Assembly (NCBI GenBank): GCA_021730635.1
Contig: JAJNNC010000002.1
Span: 496,001 to 560,000 of the forward strand
DNA: 64,000 nt
Reading direction: 5' to 3'
DNA from: Catalimonadaceae bacterium JC749
Lineage (GTDB): Bacteria; Bacteroidota; Bacteroidia; Cytophagales; Cyclobacteriaceae
Made by a program: the position numbers and the translations under genes. Positions within the stretch are counted from its first letter, which is position 1. Every line of letters starts with the position of its first letter. Positions 17,207 to 27,953 of this stretch are shown piece after piece. Below the pieces are notes generated by a model. It had not been told where the DNA came from and ran no database searches. It saw only the letters and a program-made list of their open reading frames with translations.

Positions 17207-17791
17207 ATGAACAGACTTGCCACCTATTTTTTTAGAGGACTGCTATTTGTAGTTCCTATTGCACTGACGATTTATATCATCATTGTTTGCATCAGCTGGT
17301 TAGACAACCTGATTCCCCTGAAAATTCCAGGCTTAGGGTTGCTGACTATTCTGGCCTTTATTTCCATTATTGGATATTTGGCTTCTACTTTATTGGCAGG
17401 GCCCTTATTCGGTTTGCTGGAAGATGTATTGGTACGCCTCCCTTTGGTAAGCATTATCTATTCTTCACTGAAAGATTTGATCTCTGCCTTTGTGGGTGAC
17501 AAAAAAAAGTTCAGCCAGCCAGTATTGGTTACTTTAGATCCCAGCTATACCATTCAAAAGCCAGGTTTTATAACACAGGAAGATTTAACCAACCTAGGGT
17601 TACAAGGTCAGGTAGCCGTATATCTGCCGCACTCCTATAATTTTTCAGGTAATCTGTTTATCGTGCCTGCCGAATACGTAACCCCCCTGGATGCACCCGG
17701 TGCTGAAATTATGAAATTTATTGTTTCCGGTGGCGTCTCTGGTTTAGACAATATTCCCTACAATCCGGCTATCAAAAAAAAGAATGTCTGA
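17207..17791 (+). CDS. DUF502 family membrane protein
   Basis: A 194-residue protein of the DUF502 (COG2928) family. It has two N-terminal membrane segments (about 10-32 and 42-68), then a conserved soluble part with LPLVSIIYSSLKDLISAFVGDKK, and VAVYLPHSYNFSGNLFIVPAEYVTPLD. Plant relatives (COV proteins) are linked to membrane trafficking; the bacterial function is unknown. It appears monocistronic, between the nqr terminator and guaA. Confidence 0.9.
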   Translation: MNRLATYFFRGLLFVVPIALTIYIIIVCISWLDNLIPLKIPGLGLLTILAFISIIGYLASTLLAGPLFGLLEDVLVRLPLVSIIYSSLKDLISAFVGDKKKFSQPVLVTLDPSYTIQKPGFITQEDLTNLGLQGQVAVYLPHSYNFSGNLFIVPAEYVTPLDAPGAEIMKFIVSGGVSGLDNIPYNPAIKKKNV

Positions 17792-17879
17792 GTTCTGAAT
17801 TTTCATTGTAATGTGTCCCCTTTTGGCAGAATTGTTTTAATATTGAACTCATACAGATTACTTGCTTATACATACTTAT

Positions 17880-19415
17880 ATGGCAGAAAGAATTCTTATT
17901 ATAGATTTTGGGTCACAATATACACAACTGATTGCCAGGCGAGTAAGAGAGCTAAATGTATACTGTGAAATCCACCCTTTCAATCATTTGCCTGATATGT
18001 CCGGAGAAAATCCGGTGAAAGGAGTGATCCTTTCCGGAAGTCCCTGTTCCGTTAAGGATGCTGGCGCTCCGCATATACCCTTACAGAATTTTTTAGGAAA
18101 AATCCCTGTATTAGGCATCTGTTATGGCGCTCAGCTGATGGCAGACAAAAAGGGAGGAGAGGTGTTGCCTTCTAAAATCAGAGAATACGGACGGGCAAAA
18201 TTGAGTAAGGTAGATACCCATTCAGGTTTGCTGAAGGAAATCAACCAGGACACCCAGGTGTGGATGTCTCATGGAGATACCATTGCTGCAGTGCCTGAAG
18301 ATTTTGAGGTGATCGCCAGTACTCCTTCGGTACCAGTAGCGGCTTATAAAATTAAAGGCCAGGAAACGTATGGTATCCAATTTCATCCTGAAGTGACCCA
18401 CACGCTGGAGGGAAAAACAGTGCTCCGAAATTTTGTGGTGCATATCTGCGGTTGTTCGCAGGATTGGACGCCCGATATTTTTGTGGAATCTACTGTGGCT
18501 TCTCTCAGGGCTCAGCTAGGAAACGATAAAGTCGTGTTGGGACTTTCCGGAGGCGTAGACTCCTCTGTAGCCGCTGTGCTGATCCATCAGGCTATTGGAA
18601 GTCAGTTGCATTGTATTTTTGTTGACAATGGTCTGTTGCGTAAGCATGAGTTTGAAGATGTGCTGGCTTCCTATCGGAATATGGGACTGAATGTGAAAGG
18701 AGTGGATGCCAAACAACAGTTTTATGCCGCCTTGGCTGGCATTACAGACCCCGAACAGAAAAGGAAAGCGATTGGCAGGGTATTTATTGAGGTTTTTGAT
18801 GCAGAGGCACACAAAATAAAAGATGTGGTGTGGTTAGGACAAGGGACTATCTACCCGGATGTGATTGAATCAGTGTCTGTCAATGGGCCTTCTGTTACCA
18901 TCAAATCACATCATAATGTAGGGGGCTTACCAGAAAAGATGCATCTGAAAGTAGTAGAGCCTTTAAAATCACTTTTTAAAGATGAAGTGAGAAAGGTAGG
19001 AAAAACCCTGGAAATTGATAATAATATTCTTCAGCGACATCCATTTCCCGGGCCTGGCTTGGCAATCAGGATTTTAGGAGAGATTACACCTGAAAAGGTA
19101 AGAATTTTGCAGGAGGTAGATCATATCTTTATTTCCAAATTGAAGGAAGAGGATTTGTATAACGAAGTGTGGCAGGCAGGAGCCATTCTCCTTCCCATAC
19201 AGTCAGTGGGAGTGATGGGCGATGAAAGGACTTACGAAAGTGTGGTGAGCTTAAGAGCTGTCAGCAGCGTAGATGGCATGACAGCCGACTGGAGCCATTT
19301 ACCCTATACTTTTTTAAGTGATGTCTCCAATCATATCATCAACAATGTGAAAGGGGTCAATAGGGTTGTATACGATATCAGCTCCAAGCCTCCTGCCACT
19401 ATCGAATGGGAGTAA
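17880..19415 (+). CDS. guaA: GMP synthase (glutamine-hydrolysing)
   Basis: Converts XMP to GMP using ATP and glutamine. The 511-residue protein starts at ATG 17880 ([17 protein letters not shown]); a TTG six codons earlier is less likely. The class I glutaminase domain (about 1-195) has the nucleophile Cys in [12 protein letters not shown] and the catalytic His/Glu in QFHPEVTHT. The ATP pyrophosphatase P-loop is [14 protein letters not shown] (about 221-234). The C-terminal dimer domain carries [16 protein letters not shown] and ends KPPATIEWE as usual. No purine riboswitch fold was recognised in the short leader. Confidence 0.97.
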   Translation: MAERILIIDFGSQYTQLIARRVRELNVYCEIHPFNHLPDMSGENPVKGVILSGSPCSVKDAGAPHIPLQNFLGKIPVLGICYGAQLMADKKGGEVLPSKIREYGRAKLSKVDTHSGLLKEINQDTQVWMSHGDTIAAVPEDFEVIASTPSVPVAAYKIKGQETYGIQFHPEVTHTLEGKTVLRNFVVHICGCSQDWTPDIFVESTVASLRAQLGNDKVVLGLSGGVDSSVAAVLIHQAIGSQLHCIFVDNGLLRKHEFEDVLASYRNMGLNVKGVDAKQQFYAALAGITDPEQKRKAIGRVFIEVFDAEAHKIKDVVWLGQGTIYPDVIESVSVNGPSVTIKSHHNVGGLPEKMHLKVVEPLKSLFKDEVRKVGKTLEIDNNILQRHPFPGPGLAIRILGEITPEKVRILQEVDHIFISKLKEEDLYNEVWQAGAILLPIQSVGVMGDERTYESVVSLRAVSSVDGMTADWSHLPYTFLSDVSNHIINNVKGVNRVVYDISSKPPATIEWE

Positions 19416-19474
19416 TTTGATTAACATTAACAATACATTTAGGTTATAGGGTAGATTACATTAATTAGCAATCG

Positions 19475-21214
19475 ATGAAATGCCATTTTAAGACTTGGGT
19501 TTTTTATGCTGTGATAGGCTTGCAACTGTTAAGTTTGTCAGCGGCTTGGGCTCAAAGTGATAATACGGGTGGCCAGGATCTGAAAACCCGTTATGAGAGA
19601 GGAAAACAGCTTTACCAACAAGGTAAATATGCAGAAGCCATAGAGATTTTTCGTCCGTTAAGCCGGATGGACAGTGGAAATCCGTATGTAGAATATGCTT
19701 CTTTTTTCTTTGGCCTGTCTGCCTTGAGAAAAGGAGATTATCCACTGGCAAAAAATATGTTTCGCCAGATTCAAAGTAAATACCCCGATTGGGAACATCT
19801 CAATCAGGTAGATTACTGGCTGGCCAATACTTACTTCAGATCAGGTGAATATGAGGAAGCTATGCAGTTGGTTGATAAAATCAAAAAGCAAGCCTCTGTC
19901 AATAAGCAAACCCAGGAGGGAGTAGAGAATATGAAACGCTATTTTCTGGCAAAGACCAAGAATGATTCTCTGCTTCAGGCGCTGCTGCTTAAGTTTCCCA
20001 AGGATAAAATCATTGCCGAACAAATAGTCAGCAATATTTCAAGAAGCTTTTATGATACCAATAAACAACTGTTGTTAGACTCCCTTGTGGAAGTATTCAA
20101 CATTGATCTTTCTGCCTTGGGAACGGTGAGCCAGGAGTCTTCCGTAAAAAAATCTGTGTATAATGTAGCGGTGATGTTTCCTTTTCTGTATGACAAACTC
20201 CTGCCCGTTGCGTCTCGTCAGGGAAATCAGTTTATCCTGGATTTGTATAAAGGCATCAAAATGGCCGCTGAGGATTTACAGGCGGAAGGTATCAATATTC
20301 AGTTACATGCTTATGATACAGAGAAAAGCTCTGAGGTGACAAGGCAACTACTTCAGCGGGATGAAATGCAGAACGTAGATGTCATCATCGGGCCGCTGTA
20401 TCCTGGTCCTGTTCAGGTGGTTTCTGAGTTTTCTATGCAAAACCAGGTATATATGTTTAATCCGCTCTCCAATAATCCGCAGGTCATAGGGGAGAATCCT
20501 TTTTCCTATCTCGTCAAGCCCAGTGTCATTACAGAGGCAAAAGTGGCTGCTCAGTTTGCTGTTGAGGAGCTAGAGGCAGAAGAGGCGCTGATCATGACGG
20601 GTGCTTCTTCCCAGGATTCTATGCGGGTAGCCAGCTTTATGGAAAATTTTGCTCAGGATACCTCCCGCAAGGTTCATCTTATCAAAAATCTAAATTTTAA
20701 CCGGGAAAGTATTGATGAGCTGGTAGATACCTTGAAATGGATCAAGGAAAATGATTTGAAAGAAGTAGTCTATGTAGCTTCCGATGACGATCTGCTTATC
20801 TCCAATGTAGTCAGTGCCATGGTGATGGCCAACACGGAGATGCCTATCATCGGTAATGAAGAATGGCTGAGTATTAACAATGTTTCTTATGATCAGCTCG
20901 AAGATCTGGATGTGTACTTACTAGATCCTGGCTATACCAATTATGATAATGATAAGCTGGAGCAATTTGAGCAGCGTTATAGAAGGAGCCAGTATGAAGT
21001 ACCTAATAAATACATTTTGTCAGGATATGATATGATGTATTATATTGGTCAAATGCTAAACAGGTATGGTATTTATTTCCAGGAGTTCTTCAAAGATGGG
21101 CAGGAAGTAAACGGATTGTTTTATTCCGGCTACAATTACTTCAAAGCCAACGACAACCAAAAGATTCCTATTGTCAAATTTGAAGAGGCAGGGCTGGTAG
21201 AAGTGAGTGAATAG
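19475..21214 (+). CDS. Exported TPR and periplasmic-binding-protein-like protein
   Basis: A 579-residue exported protein with a signal peptide ending about WAQS (residues 1-27). Residues about 35-140 are TPR-like (RYERGKQLYQQGKYAEAIEIF, LAKNMFRQIQSKYPDWEHL). The rest, from about 225, is a type 1 periplasmic ligand-binding fold of the leucine-binding/LpoA kind (VAVMFPFLYDKLLP, DVIIGPLYPGPVQVVSEF, LSGYDMMYYIG). TPR plus this fold resembles LpoA, an activator of penicillin-binding proteins, but no Cys lipobox is visible, so that role is only a suggestion. It lies between guaA and hemL, 34 nt before hemL. Confidence 0.8.
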   Translation: MKCHFKTWVFYAVIGLQLLSLSAAWAQSDNTGGQDLKTRYERGKQLYQQGKYAEAIEIFRPLSRMDSGNPYVEYASFFFGLSALRKGDYPLAKNMFRQIQSKYPDWEHLNQVDYWLANTYFRSGEYEEAMQLVDKIKKQASVNKQTQEGVENMKRYFLAKTKNDSLLQALLLKFPKDKIIAEQIVSNISRSFYDTNKQLLLDSLVEVFNIDLSALGTVSQESSVKKSVYNVAVMFPFLYDKLLPVASRQGNQFILDLYKGIKMAAEDLQAEGINIQLHAYDTEKSSEVTRQLLQRDEMQNVDVIIGPLYPGPVQVVSEFSMQNQVYMFNPLSNNPQVIGENPFSYLVKPSVITEAKVAAQFAVEELEAEEALIMTGASSQDSMRVASFMENFAQDTSRKVHLIKNLNFNRESIDELVDTLKWIKENDLKEVVYVASDDDLLISNVVSAMVMANTEMPIIGNEEWLSINNVSYDQLEDLDVYLLDPGYTNYDNDKLEQFEQRYRRSQYEVPNKYILSGYDMMYYIGQMLNRYGIYFQEFFKDGQEVNGLFYSGYNYFKANDNQKIPIVKFEEAGLVEVSE

Positions 21215-21248
21215 ACTTAATCATCATTAACTTTTTGAATAGTGTGAT

Positions 21249-22547
21249 ATGGCATTTGCTGAGAACAGTAAGTTACTTTTTGAAAAAGCTCAGAAATTTA
21301 TCCCAGGTGGGGTTAACTCTCCCGTCAGAGCCTTTAAAGCGGTAGGGGGAAATCCTTTGTTTATTAAATCTGCCAAAGGACCTTATATTTATGACGAAGA
21401 CGGCAATCAGTATGTAGAACTAATCAATTCCTGGGGACCTATGATCCTGGGGCATGCCAACGAAATGGTACAGCACGCCATAGAGGAAGCGCTTTCCGCC
21501 TCTCTTTCTTTCGGTGCGCCCACAGCCAGAGAAGTTGCCATCGCTGAATTGATCGTTGACATGGTTCCCTCTGTGGAAAAGGTGCGGATGGTAAATTCGG
21601 GTACGGAAGCCACCATGTCTGCCATTAGATTAGCCAGAGGCTTCACGGGTAGAGATAAGATCATTAAGTTTCGGGGTTGTTATCATGGTCATGGCGATTC
21701 TTTCCTGATTGCAGCGGGAAGTGGGGCTTTAACCATGGGAACGCCCGATAGTCCAGGCGTTACGCAAGGGACAGCCAAAGATAGTTTGCTGGCTGCCTAC
21801 AACAACATTGAAAGTGTGGAAAAGCTGGTGCAGGAGAACAAAGATAAAGTAGCTGCCATCATCATTGAGCCAGTAGCGGGCAATATGGGGTGTATTGTTC
21901 CAGAGGAAGGGTTTTTGCAGCGTTTGCGAAAACTTTGTGATCAAGAGAACATTATTCTGATCTTTGATGAAGTGATGACGGGTTTTCGTTTAGCCAGAGG
22001 AGGTGCGCAGGAATTGTATGGTGTCATTCCTGATATGACTACGCTGGGTAAAATTATTGGAGGCGGATTACCGGTAGGTGCCTACGGAGGCAGGCAGGAG
22101 ATTATGGATTATGTTTCTCCGGTAGGTCCCGTTTATCAGGCCGGCACCCTATCTGGCAACCCAGTAGCAATGGCTGCCGGTTTTGCCATGTTGCAGTACC
22201 TGAACACACATCCGGAAGTGTATACACAGCTGGAGAAAATCACATCAGACATTGTAGAAGGTATTCAGCATAATCTCCGTCAGATGAACCTGTCTTATAC
22301 CCTCAATCATGTGGGTTCTATGTTCAGCCTCTTTTTTACATCTCATGAAGTAACTGACTTTCAATCGGCCAGCACATCTGATACGGCTAAGTTTGGTTTA
22401 TATTTCAGAAAAATGTTGGAAAAAGGAATCTACCTGGCCCCTTCCCAGTATGAAGCGCTCTTTGTGTCAACGGCTATCACCCCCGACTTAGTCAATAAGA
22501 TAGTGCAGGCAAACCGAGAAGCGCTGAAGGAAGTGCATGAGCGTTAA
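21249..22547 (+). CDS. hemL: Glutamate-1-semialdehyde 2,1-aminomutase
   Basis: PLP enzyme of the C5 haem pathway that converts glutamate-1-semialdehyde to 5-aminolevulinate. The 432-residue protein opens with [50 protein letters not shown] is the conserved cofactor-phosphate region, [12 protein letters not shown] binds the pyridine ring, and the PLP lysine is in [18 protein letters not shown]. Length and motifs are intact. Confidence 0.97.
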   Translation: MAFAENSKLLFEKAQKFIPGGVNSPVRAFKAVGGNPLFIKSAKGPYIYDEDGNQYVELINSWGPMILGHANEMVQHAIEEALSASLSFGAPTAREVAIAELIVDMVPSVEKVRMVNSGTEATMSAIRLARGFTGRDKIIKFRGCYHGHGDSFLIAAGSGALTMGTPDSPGVTQGTAKDSLLAAYNNIESVEKLVQENKDKVAAIIIEPVAGNMGCIVPEEGFLQRLRKLCDQENIILIFDEVMTGFRLARGGAQELYGVIPDMTTLGKIIGGGLPVGAYGGRQEIMDYVSPVGPVYQAGTLSGNPVAMAAGFAMLQYLNTHPEVYTQLEKITSDIVEGIQHNLRQMNLSYTLNHVGSMFSLFFTSHEVTDFQSASTSDTAKFGLYFRKMLEKGIYLAPSQYEALFVSTAITPDLVNKIVQANREALKEVHER

Positions 22548-22738
22548 GGAGAAGTACCAATGGCAGAAGGTTTTTCTTAAAAGCGCTTTCTAACAAATCT
22601 TTCGCTGTAGGGGTTGATCCTACTTGCGCTGAATAAGAGGTGATATTACCCGTGCAATAAATAAAAAGTATTAAAGATTTTTTTTAATATAATGTATCTA
22701 GCTTAGCCAACATATTATTGTTCGCTAATACTAGAAAA

Positions 22739-23758
22739 TTGAAAAAGTTTTTCTGTCTTTCTTTTCTTTTATGCATAGGTTCGTGGCACATACTGCTGGC
22801 TCAGGTAGATTTTGCTAATGAAGCGATCACCTACGAAGAACTGTATGATGACCCTTATGCCATCAATAAACTTTTTGTTCATCTACAGCCTCTGTATGCA
22901 GAGCTCTCGGCCACTAATGTTAGCGCAGGTTTCGGTATTGCAGGAAATTATTACCTGAAAGATAAATTTGACTTTTTTGGTAATCTCCGACAGGCCTATT
23001 CTACTTCTTTTGACTATGTGCGGGATATTGCGATGAAAAACCTGGAAATAGAAAATCGTCCACAGAGTTTTACTTTTTTTGAGATGGGCGCTACCTACCA
23101 TATCAAAGATGAAGAGAGTGATACGGAAACCAAGCTTATTCTATATTCAAAGAGATATCAGAAGGGCAACCGCTGGGCAGCACAGGTGCCCGAGCATACC
23201 GTAATCCCTTCTAAAGTGAGAAAAATTAAGGGGGCTCGCTTGGGCGGTTTTGCCTATGATACTTCCATTGATTTGAAACGAATCGCTACCGAACAAAACA
23301 TAATTTTAACAGACGACTTCGGGCAAATACCCAGTGAGATTTATTATCATAGTAACCAGACAGTAAAAGGGTTCTTTGTAGGAGGGACCATGGGATGGAT
23401 CAAAAACCTGGCCATTAAGCCGGATAAGGGATATGGTATTCTCTCAGATGATCTGATTCTTACTACCTTTCTGGATATTATGATTGCTCCCAGTATTACC
23501 ATTGACGATGTTTATTACCGCGATCCTCAGCATGATAATCAGATCAGGCGGTTTTCTACGGAAGCCGTAAAGAAAAGCATATTCGGTTTCCGTACGGGCA
23601 TCGAAGGTAAATTTAACCGGGAGTTAGGTTGGGCTTATGGTGCTGAGTTAGGCATGCGTCCTACGGTGAGTGGAAGAGGTTTCTTCGCCATGGTGCGCAT
23701 CAGTTTGCCTGTATATAGCACCAATCTGGATTATGGTCGAGAAGCTTTTGGCAAGTAA
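22739..23758 (+). CDS. Exported protein of unknown function, probably outer-membrane beta-strand rich
   Basis: About 340 residues with an N-terminal signal peptide (KKFFCLSFLLCIGSWHILLAQ). There is no in-frame ATG; TTG 22739 gives the cleanest signal peptide, while TTG 22718 adds seven residues. The body has alternating hydrophobic and aromatic residues (FGIAGNYYLKDKFDFFGNLRQAY, ELGMRPTVSGRGFFAMVRISLPVY) suggesting an outer-membrane barrel or porin-like fold. I do not recognise a named family. Confidence 0.7.
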   Translation: MKKFFCLSFLLCIGSWHILLAQVDFANEAITYEELYDDPYAINKLFVHLQPLYAELSATNVSAGFGIAGNYYLKDKFDFFGNLRQAYSTSFDYVRDIAMKNLEIENRPQSFTFFEMGATYHIKDEESDTETKLILYSKRYQKGNRWAAQVPEHTVIPSKVRKIKGARLGGFAYDTSIDLKRIATEQNIILTDDFGQIPSEIYYHSNQTVKGFFVGGTMGWIKNLAIKPDKGYGILSDDLILTTFLDIMIAPSITIDDVYYRDPQHDNQIRRFSTEAVKKSIFGFRTGIEGKFNRELGWAYGAELGMRPTVSGRGFFAMVRISLPVYSTNLDYGREAFGK

Positions 23759-23848
23759 GTATGCTACTTGATAGCGTTGGTGTGTGGTGTTGAAAAGCTA
23801 GGAAATTCCTGGATGTGATTCTTTCCATCCATTGATTAGTGACTCTTA

Positions 23849-24007
23849 TTAATCTTCCAGCGAGTTTTTGGTGACCCAATATTTGTAACCAATCAAAGCC
23901 TTATCCCACTTGGAAAGATTGTTCATATCCAACTTGTAGACTTTAGGAAGCAGCGCTTTGTTGAGTTTGGCCAACCATTGAAAAAATTGTTTTCTAAGAG
24001 CTTTCAT
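23849..24007 (-). CDS. Small conserved basic protein of unknown function
   Basis: A 52-residue basic protein starting MKALRKQFFQWLAKLNKALL and ending KALIGYKYWVTKNSLED. The pattern of a basic amphipathic helix, a short linker and a hydrophobic/aromatic segment with a terminal (V)TK resembles a small protein I recall from many Bacteroidota, but I cannot name it. The start is placed at the second of two adjacent Met codons. It sits downstream of hisB on the same strand, with about 107 bp between the hisB stop and its start. Confidence 0.6.
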   Translation of the reverse strand: MKALRKQFFQWLAKLNKALLPKVYKLDMNNLSKWDKALIGYKYWVTKNSLED

Positions 24008-24114
24008 CATGGGCAGAGCGATTAGGACTAAAACATGTGAATTTCCAGACAATAGCTATTTTATCAGATCAAAGTGTCACTGAAATACACACAGGCCAAC
24101 ACTGTACTGTCTGC

Positions 24115-25209
24115 TTATAAAACTCCTTTAGTGCTGGGTAAGTTTTCTAAATTCTTTATATCACGATTGGTAGCCATCCTGATAGCTTTGGCAAATGCCT
24201 TAAAAATTGCTTCAATCTTGTGATGTTCATTCGTGCCTTCTGCCCGTATGTTTACATTGCATTTGGCTGCATCTGAAAAGGATTTAAAAAAATGATAAAA
24301 CATTTCCGTGGGCATATCACCTACTTTTTCACGCTGAAAGGTAGCTTCCCATACCAGCCAGGGACGTCCTCCAAAATCGATGGCTACCTGGGCCAGGGCA
24401 TCATCCATGGGTAGTAAAAAACCATACCGGGTGATACCTTTTTTGTCACCCAGAGCTTTCAAATAAGTTTCTCCCAGCGCCAGCGCCGTATCTTCAATGG
24501 TGTGGTGCTCATCGATATGAAGATCTCCTTGTACGGTTATCTCCAGATCTGCTCCGGAGTGTTTGCCAAGCTGGTCGAGCATATGGTCAAAAAAGCCTAG
24601 CCCCGTATGTATCCGGGTTTTTCCTCTTCCCTCCAGGTTCAGGCTGATGACTATGTCAGTCTCTTTTGTCGTTCTTTGCGTAGAAGCTTGCCTGGGAGGA
24701 AGCCTCAGATGTTGGTAGATCAAATCCCAATCGGTAGTGCAGAGCTCGGCTTCTGCTGTGTTTTCTTCAGAAATTAAAATAGCCTTAGCTCCTAAATTAT
24801 GTGCCAGTTGAACATCCGTGAGTCTGTCGCCAATCACATAAGAATGGGCTAAATCATAATTACCCTGCATATAATCGGAAAGCAAGCCGGTTCCCGGTTT
24901 TCGGGTGTTGGATTTTTCGTGTTCAAAGGTTCTGTCAATCAATATATTGTTGAATACAATACCCTCACCCTGAAGAATTTGTAACATCTTTTGATGAGCA
25001 GGCCAAAAAGTATCTTCGGGAAACGAATGGGTGCCTAGTCCATCCTGATTGGTAACCATCACAAACTCAAAATCTGTTTCCTCTGCAATTTTTCGCAGAT
25101 TGGAAATAGCTTTAGGGATAAACGCCAGCTTCTCAAATGAATCTATTTGCTTATCTTCCGGTTCCACAATGATAGTTCCGTCACGGTCAAGGAAAAGGAC
25201 CTTTTTCAT
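24115..25209 (-). CDS. hisB: Bifunctional histidinol-phosphatase / imidazoleglycerol-phosphate dehydratase
   Basis: Catalyses two steps of histidine synthesis. The N-terminal HAD phosphatase (about 1-165) begins [17 protein letters not shown] with the nucleophile DxD and includes [12 protein letters not shown] and [13 protein letters not shown]. The C-terminal dehydratase (about 175-364) has the metal-binding [16 protein letters not shown] and [19 protein letters not shown] motifs and ends KGVL. The Met at 25209 is chosen because it starts the phosphatase domain; an upstream Met at 25245 would add 12 residues. Fused HisB is normal in Bacteroidota. It is separated from hisGDC by a DUF4136 gene and a response regulator. 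Confidence 0.96.
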   Translation of the reverse strand: MKKVLFLDRDGTIIVEPEDKQIDSFEKLAFIPKAISNLRKIAEETDFEFVMVTNQDGLGTHSFPEDTFWPAHQKMLQILQGEGIVFNNILIDRTFEHEKSNTRKPGTGLLSDYMQGNYDLAHSYVIGDRLTDVQLAHNLGAKAILISEENTAEAELCTTDWDLIYQHLRLPPRQASTQRTTKETDIVISLNLEGRGKTRIHTGLGFFDHMLDQLGKHSGADLEITVQGDLHIDEHHTIEDTALALGETYLKALGDKKGITRYGFLLPMDDALAQVAIDFGGRPWLVWEATFQREKVGDMPTEMFYHFFKSFSDAAKCNVNIRAEGTNEHHKIEAIFKAFAKAIRMATNRDIKNLENLPSTKGVL

Positions 25210-25402
25210 TCTTTTATGGGTAATTGGATTCGCTCTAATTTTCACAAAGTAAAGTGAAATTTAGGGATATCTGCAAAAAGAATTCAAGAATACGATCCTG
25301 GTATGGCGAATGACCAAAAGTAAATTCTTATGCGGTACCGGGAGGCAGTCAAGTATCCCATTTACCACACAGGAACATTGTGCAGAGAAAAATCAAACGA
25401 CC

Positions 25403-25849
25403 TTAAGAATGATGAGGTTGTTGATGATGGGGTGCTGTTTGTTTCAGTTCTTCAGCAATACGCGCAAGGTCTTCTTTGGTGATCGCCTTAATGAGATAGT
25501 CTGAGACTTCTGCATAAGATCTGGCTTTTTTGAGGTCTTTATTGTTGATCGAGGAACTCATGATATAGATCCTGATTTTGTGCTTCAACTGAGCATTTAA
25601 TCTTGTAAACCGATCCAGAAATTCCCATCCGTCCATGATTGGCATATTGATGTCCAGGAAGATAACAGCAGGTAATTGGTCCTGACTGAAAATAGAAATT
25701 GAAAGTGTTTCTAAAGCCTCTTTTCCATGAGGGAAGCTGATAATTTCTTCGGCAAACTGCTGAATGTGCATCAGTTTTTTTAAAGCAAACGCATAAAAAT
25801 TATCATCATCGATGAGCCATACTCTTTTTATTGAATTAGTACTATTCAT
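25403..25849 (-). CDS. Stand-alone response regulator receiver domain
   Basis: A 148-residue CheY-like protein without an output domain. It has the acidic cluster in VWLIDDDNFYAFAL, the phospho-acceptor Asp in VIFLDINMPIMDGWEF, the Ser/Thr switch in IYIMSSSI and the conserved Lys in DYLIKAITKED. The C-terminal tail is His- and Gln-rich. No kinase gene is nearby, so its partner is unknown. Confidence 0.92.
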   Translation of the reverse strand: MNSTNSIKRVWLIDDDNFYAFALKKLMHIQQFAEEIISFPHGKEALETLSISIFSQDQLPAVIFLDINMPIMDGWEFLDRFTRLNAQLKHKIRIYIMSSSINNKDLKKARSYAEVSDYLIKAITKEDLARIAEELKQTAPHHQQPHHS

Positions 25850-26309
25850 ATTTCAAGGGTTAGAGGCTATTTTTCTTTTAAGTTAGTTTTACTGCCAATT
25901 ATTTATCAACTATGAGTGAAATTGCTGGCATACGCAATAAAATATTTTTATCACTCATTATTCGCATAATATAATAACAAGTTGTATTATGTAGGATTTT
26001 TCCAAGAATGGATGGTAGACCACTAGCAGACCGTGTAATGTCACATTGGTAGCTCTCCGAGGGAAAAGCAAAAATTTTTTACCACATAATCCAGGAAGAA
26101 GTCAGTAGCCGTATAGACATAATGTCCATTTCTCCCAATTTTCCATACATTAATCTCTATTACACTCCCTGTTTTTTTGACGATTTTTTTCTTTTGATAA
26201 AACCAGAACATACTCTGGATAATCCCTCACATTTCAGGGGAGAGGGCTAGCAACTTTTTTTTATTGCTGCAGTTTATTCTCAATATAGTCGCTATCTAAA
26301 GACCTGACG
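25850..26309. other. Divergent intergenic region
   Basis: About 460 bp between the divergently transcribed response regulator and DUF4136 genes. It is AT-rich and must hold both promoters, but I see no convincing box, repeat or small gene. Confidence 0.4.
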
Positions 26310-26876
26310 ATGAAAAATTACCGGTTTCATATTTTATGGGTTCTGTTGTTGAGTTTCTGGGCCTGTAGCACAGTGAAAGTACTGGATACCGAAGCTATTA
26401 CTGGTTTTGATCTATCTGACTATGCCACATACCAATTTTATGATATTGATACACAAGCGGATACAGTGAGCCCGGCTTTTCTGGAACAGGTGCAGTATCT
26501 TCAAGCAGAGATTGCTGAAAAACTAGAGGCTTTTGGTTTAAAGCCAGGGAATTCACAGTCAGACCTGCTGGTGAACCTGGGGATAGTAGTAGAGGAAAAA
26601 GTGCAAACCCGTGAAACAAATTTTCGTGAAGCACCCCGGTATATAGGACAATACCGTTATTCCTGGAGAAGCGAAGAGATAGCGGTAGGACGTTATAAAG
26701 TAGGCACTGTTTCTGTCCATCTGGTAGATAGAAAAAACAATGAACTGGTGTGGCAGGGTGTAGCCGAAGGCGTTATTCCAGAGGATACACAAAAGCTGCA
26801 AGAAACCATTGATGAAGGAGTAGAAGAACTGTTCAGCCGCATTCCTTCCGATTCCTTATCTCAGGAATTCAATTAG
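26310..26876 (+). CDS. DUF4136 lipoprotein
   Basis: A 188-residue exported protein. The signal ends in LLSFWACSTVKV, a lipobox with Cys about residue 19, so it is predicted to be lipid-anchored. The mature part has the DUF4136 pattern: FDLSDYATYQFYDID at the start, ETNFREAPRYIGQYRYSWRSEE in the middle, and VGTVSVHLVDRKNNELVWQGVAEG near the end. DUF4136 proteins are common in Bacteroidota; function unknown. Its stop overlaps the stop of convergent hisC (TTAG shared). Confidence 0.9.
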   Translation: MKNYRFHILWVLLLSFWACSTVKVLDTEAITGFDLSDYATYQFYDIDTQADTVSPAFLEQVQYLQAEIAEKLEAFGLKPGNSQSDLLVNLGIVVEEKVQTRETNFREAPRYIGQYRYSWRSEEIAVGRYKVGTVSVHLVDRKNNELVWQGVAEGVIPEDTQKLQETIDEGVEELFSRIPSDSLSQEFN

Positions 26877-27952
26877 CTTTTGCGCATATTTTCGTAATAA
26901 TGAGCCATTTTTTTCAGCAGTAGTTGGTTCTCTTCTTCTGTTCCTACCGTGATGCGGAAACAACCTTCACAATAAAGGACATTGGAACGGTCCCGCACAA
27001 TGATTTTTTCCATAATCAGGTAGTCAAAGACTGATTTTGCTTCCTGCACTCTGACCAACAGAAAGTTAGCATCAGAAGGATACACGTGTTCTACCAAGGG
27101 ATGCTGTTGAAGGGCAAGCGATAACTTTTCCCGCTGACTGATGATCTGGCTGACTAATTTTTCTTTCTGGTTTGGGTTTTCCAGCACTTCCAGCGCTTTC
27201 TGCTGTGTCAGGCCATTCACATTATAAGGAGGTTTGATTTTGTTCAGCCAGCTTATTATCTCAGGGGAGGCAAAGGCCATACCCAGGCGCAAGGAAGCCA
27301 TACCCCAGGCTTTGCTCAGTGTTTGCAATACAACCAGGTTAGGCAGGTCAGGTAATGCTTCTATCAAGCTGGGGGTATCTGTAAAATCAATGTAGGCTTC
27401 ATCTACGACAACCAGGCCCTCAAACTTTTTGGCCCACTGCACTATGTCTTTGGTAGACATCAGATTACCAGTAGGATTATTGGGCGAGCAGAAGAAGAGA
27501 ATTTTCGTATTGTCATCAATAGCAGCTGCTATATGCTGCCGATCCAACTGGAAATCAGGAGTTAGCACCGCTTCTTTCACCGTTACTTCATTGATGGCTG
27601 CCGCTACCTGATACATACCATAGGTAGGCGCATTGATAACAATATTGTCTGTTACAGGGTTACAGAATGCTCTGATCAGAAGGTCGATAGCTTCGTCGCT
27701 GCCATTGCCCAGGAAGATATAGTCAGGGGGTATTTCCTTGATCTCACCTATCCTTTTTTTTAATCTAAGCTGATGCGGATCAGGATACCGATGAAACGCA
27801 ATGTCTTGCCTGACTATGCCGGGCGTACCATAAGGATTTTCATTGGCATCCAAAAAAATACCTTCTTTGCCGGTATATTCGTCCCGTGCAGAGGAATAAG
27901 GTTTAAGATCCTTTAAATGTTGTCTTACAATTTTGTCTAATTGGAAAGCCAT
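26873..27952 (-). CDS. hisC: Histidinol-phosphate aminotransferase
   Basis: PLP aminotransferase of histidine synthesis, 359 residues. Family features are FLDANENPYGTPG, the phosphate-binding FLGNGSDEAIDLLIRAF, SPNNPTGN, VVDEAYIDF, and the PLP lysine in LQTLSKAWGMASLRLG. It is third in hisG-hisD-hisC and begins 1 nt after the hisD stop. Confidence 0.96.
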   Translation of the reverse strand: MAFQLDKIVRQHLKDLKPYSSARDEYTGKEGIFLDANENPYGTPGIVRQDIAFHRYPDPHQLRLKKRIGEIKEIPPDYIFLGNGSDEAIDLLIRAFCNPVTDNIVINAPTYGMYQVAAAINEVTVKEAVLTPDFQLDRQHIAAAIDDNTKILFFCSPNNPTGNLMSTKDIVQWAKKFEGLVVVDEAYIDFTDTPSLIEALPDLPNLVVLQTLSKAWGMASLRLGMAFASPEIISWLNKIKPPYNVNGLTQQKALEVLENPNQKEKLVSQIISQREKLSLALQQHPLVEHVYPSDANFLLVRVQEAKSVFDYLIMEKIIVRDRSNVLYCEGCFRITVGTEEENQLLLKKMAHYYENMRKS

Positions 27953-27953
27953 T

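Noticed and set aside
17792..17879. Possible purine riboswitch before guaA
   Set aside because: The leader is only about 90 nt and no three-way junction or conserved loop sequences were found.
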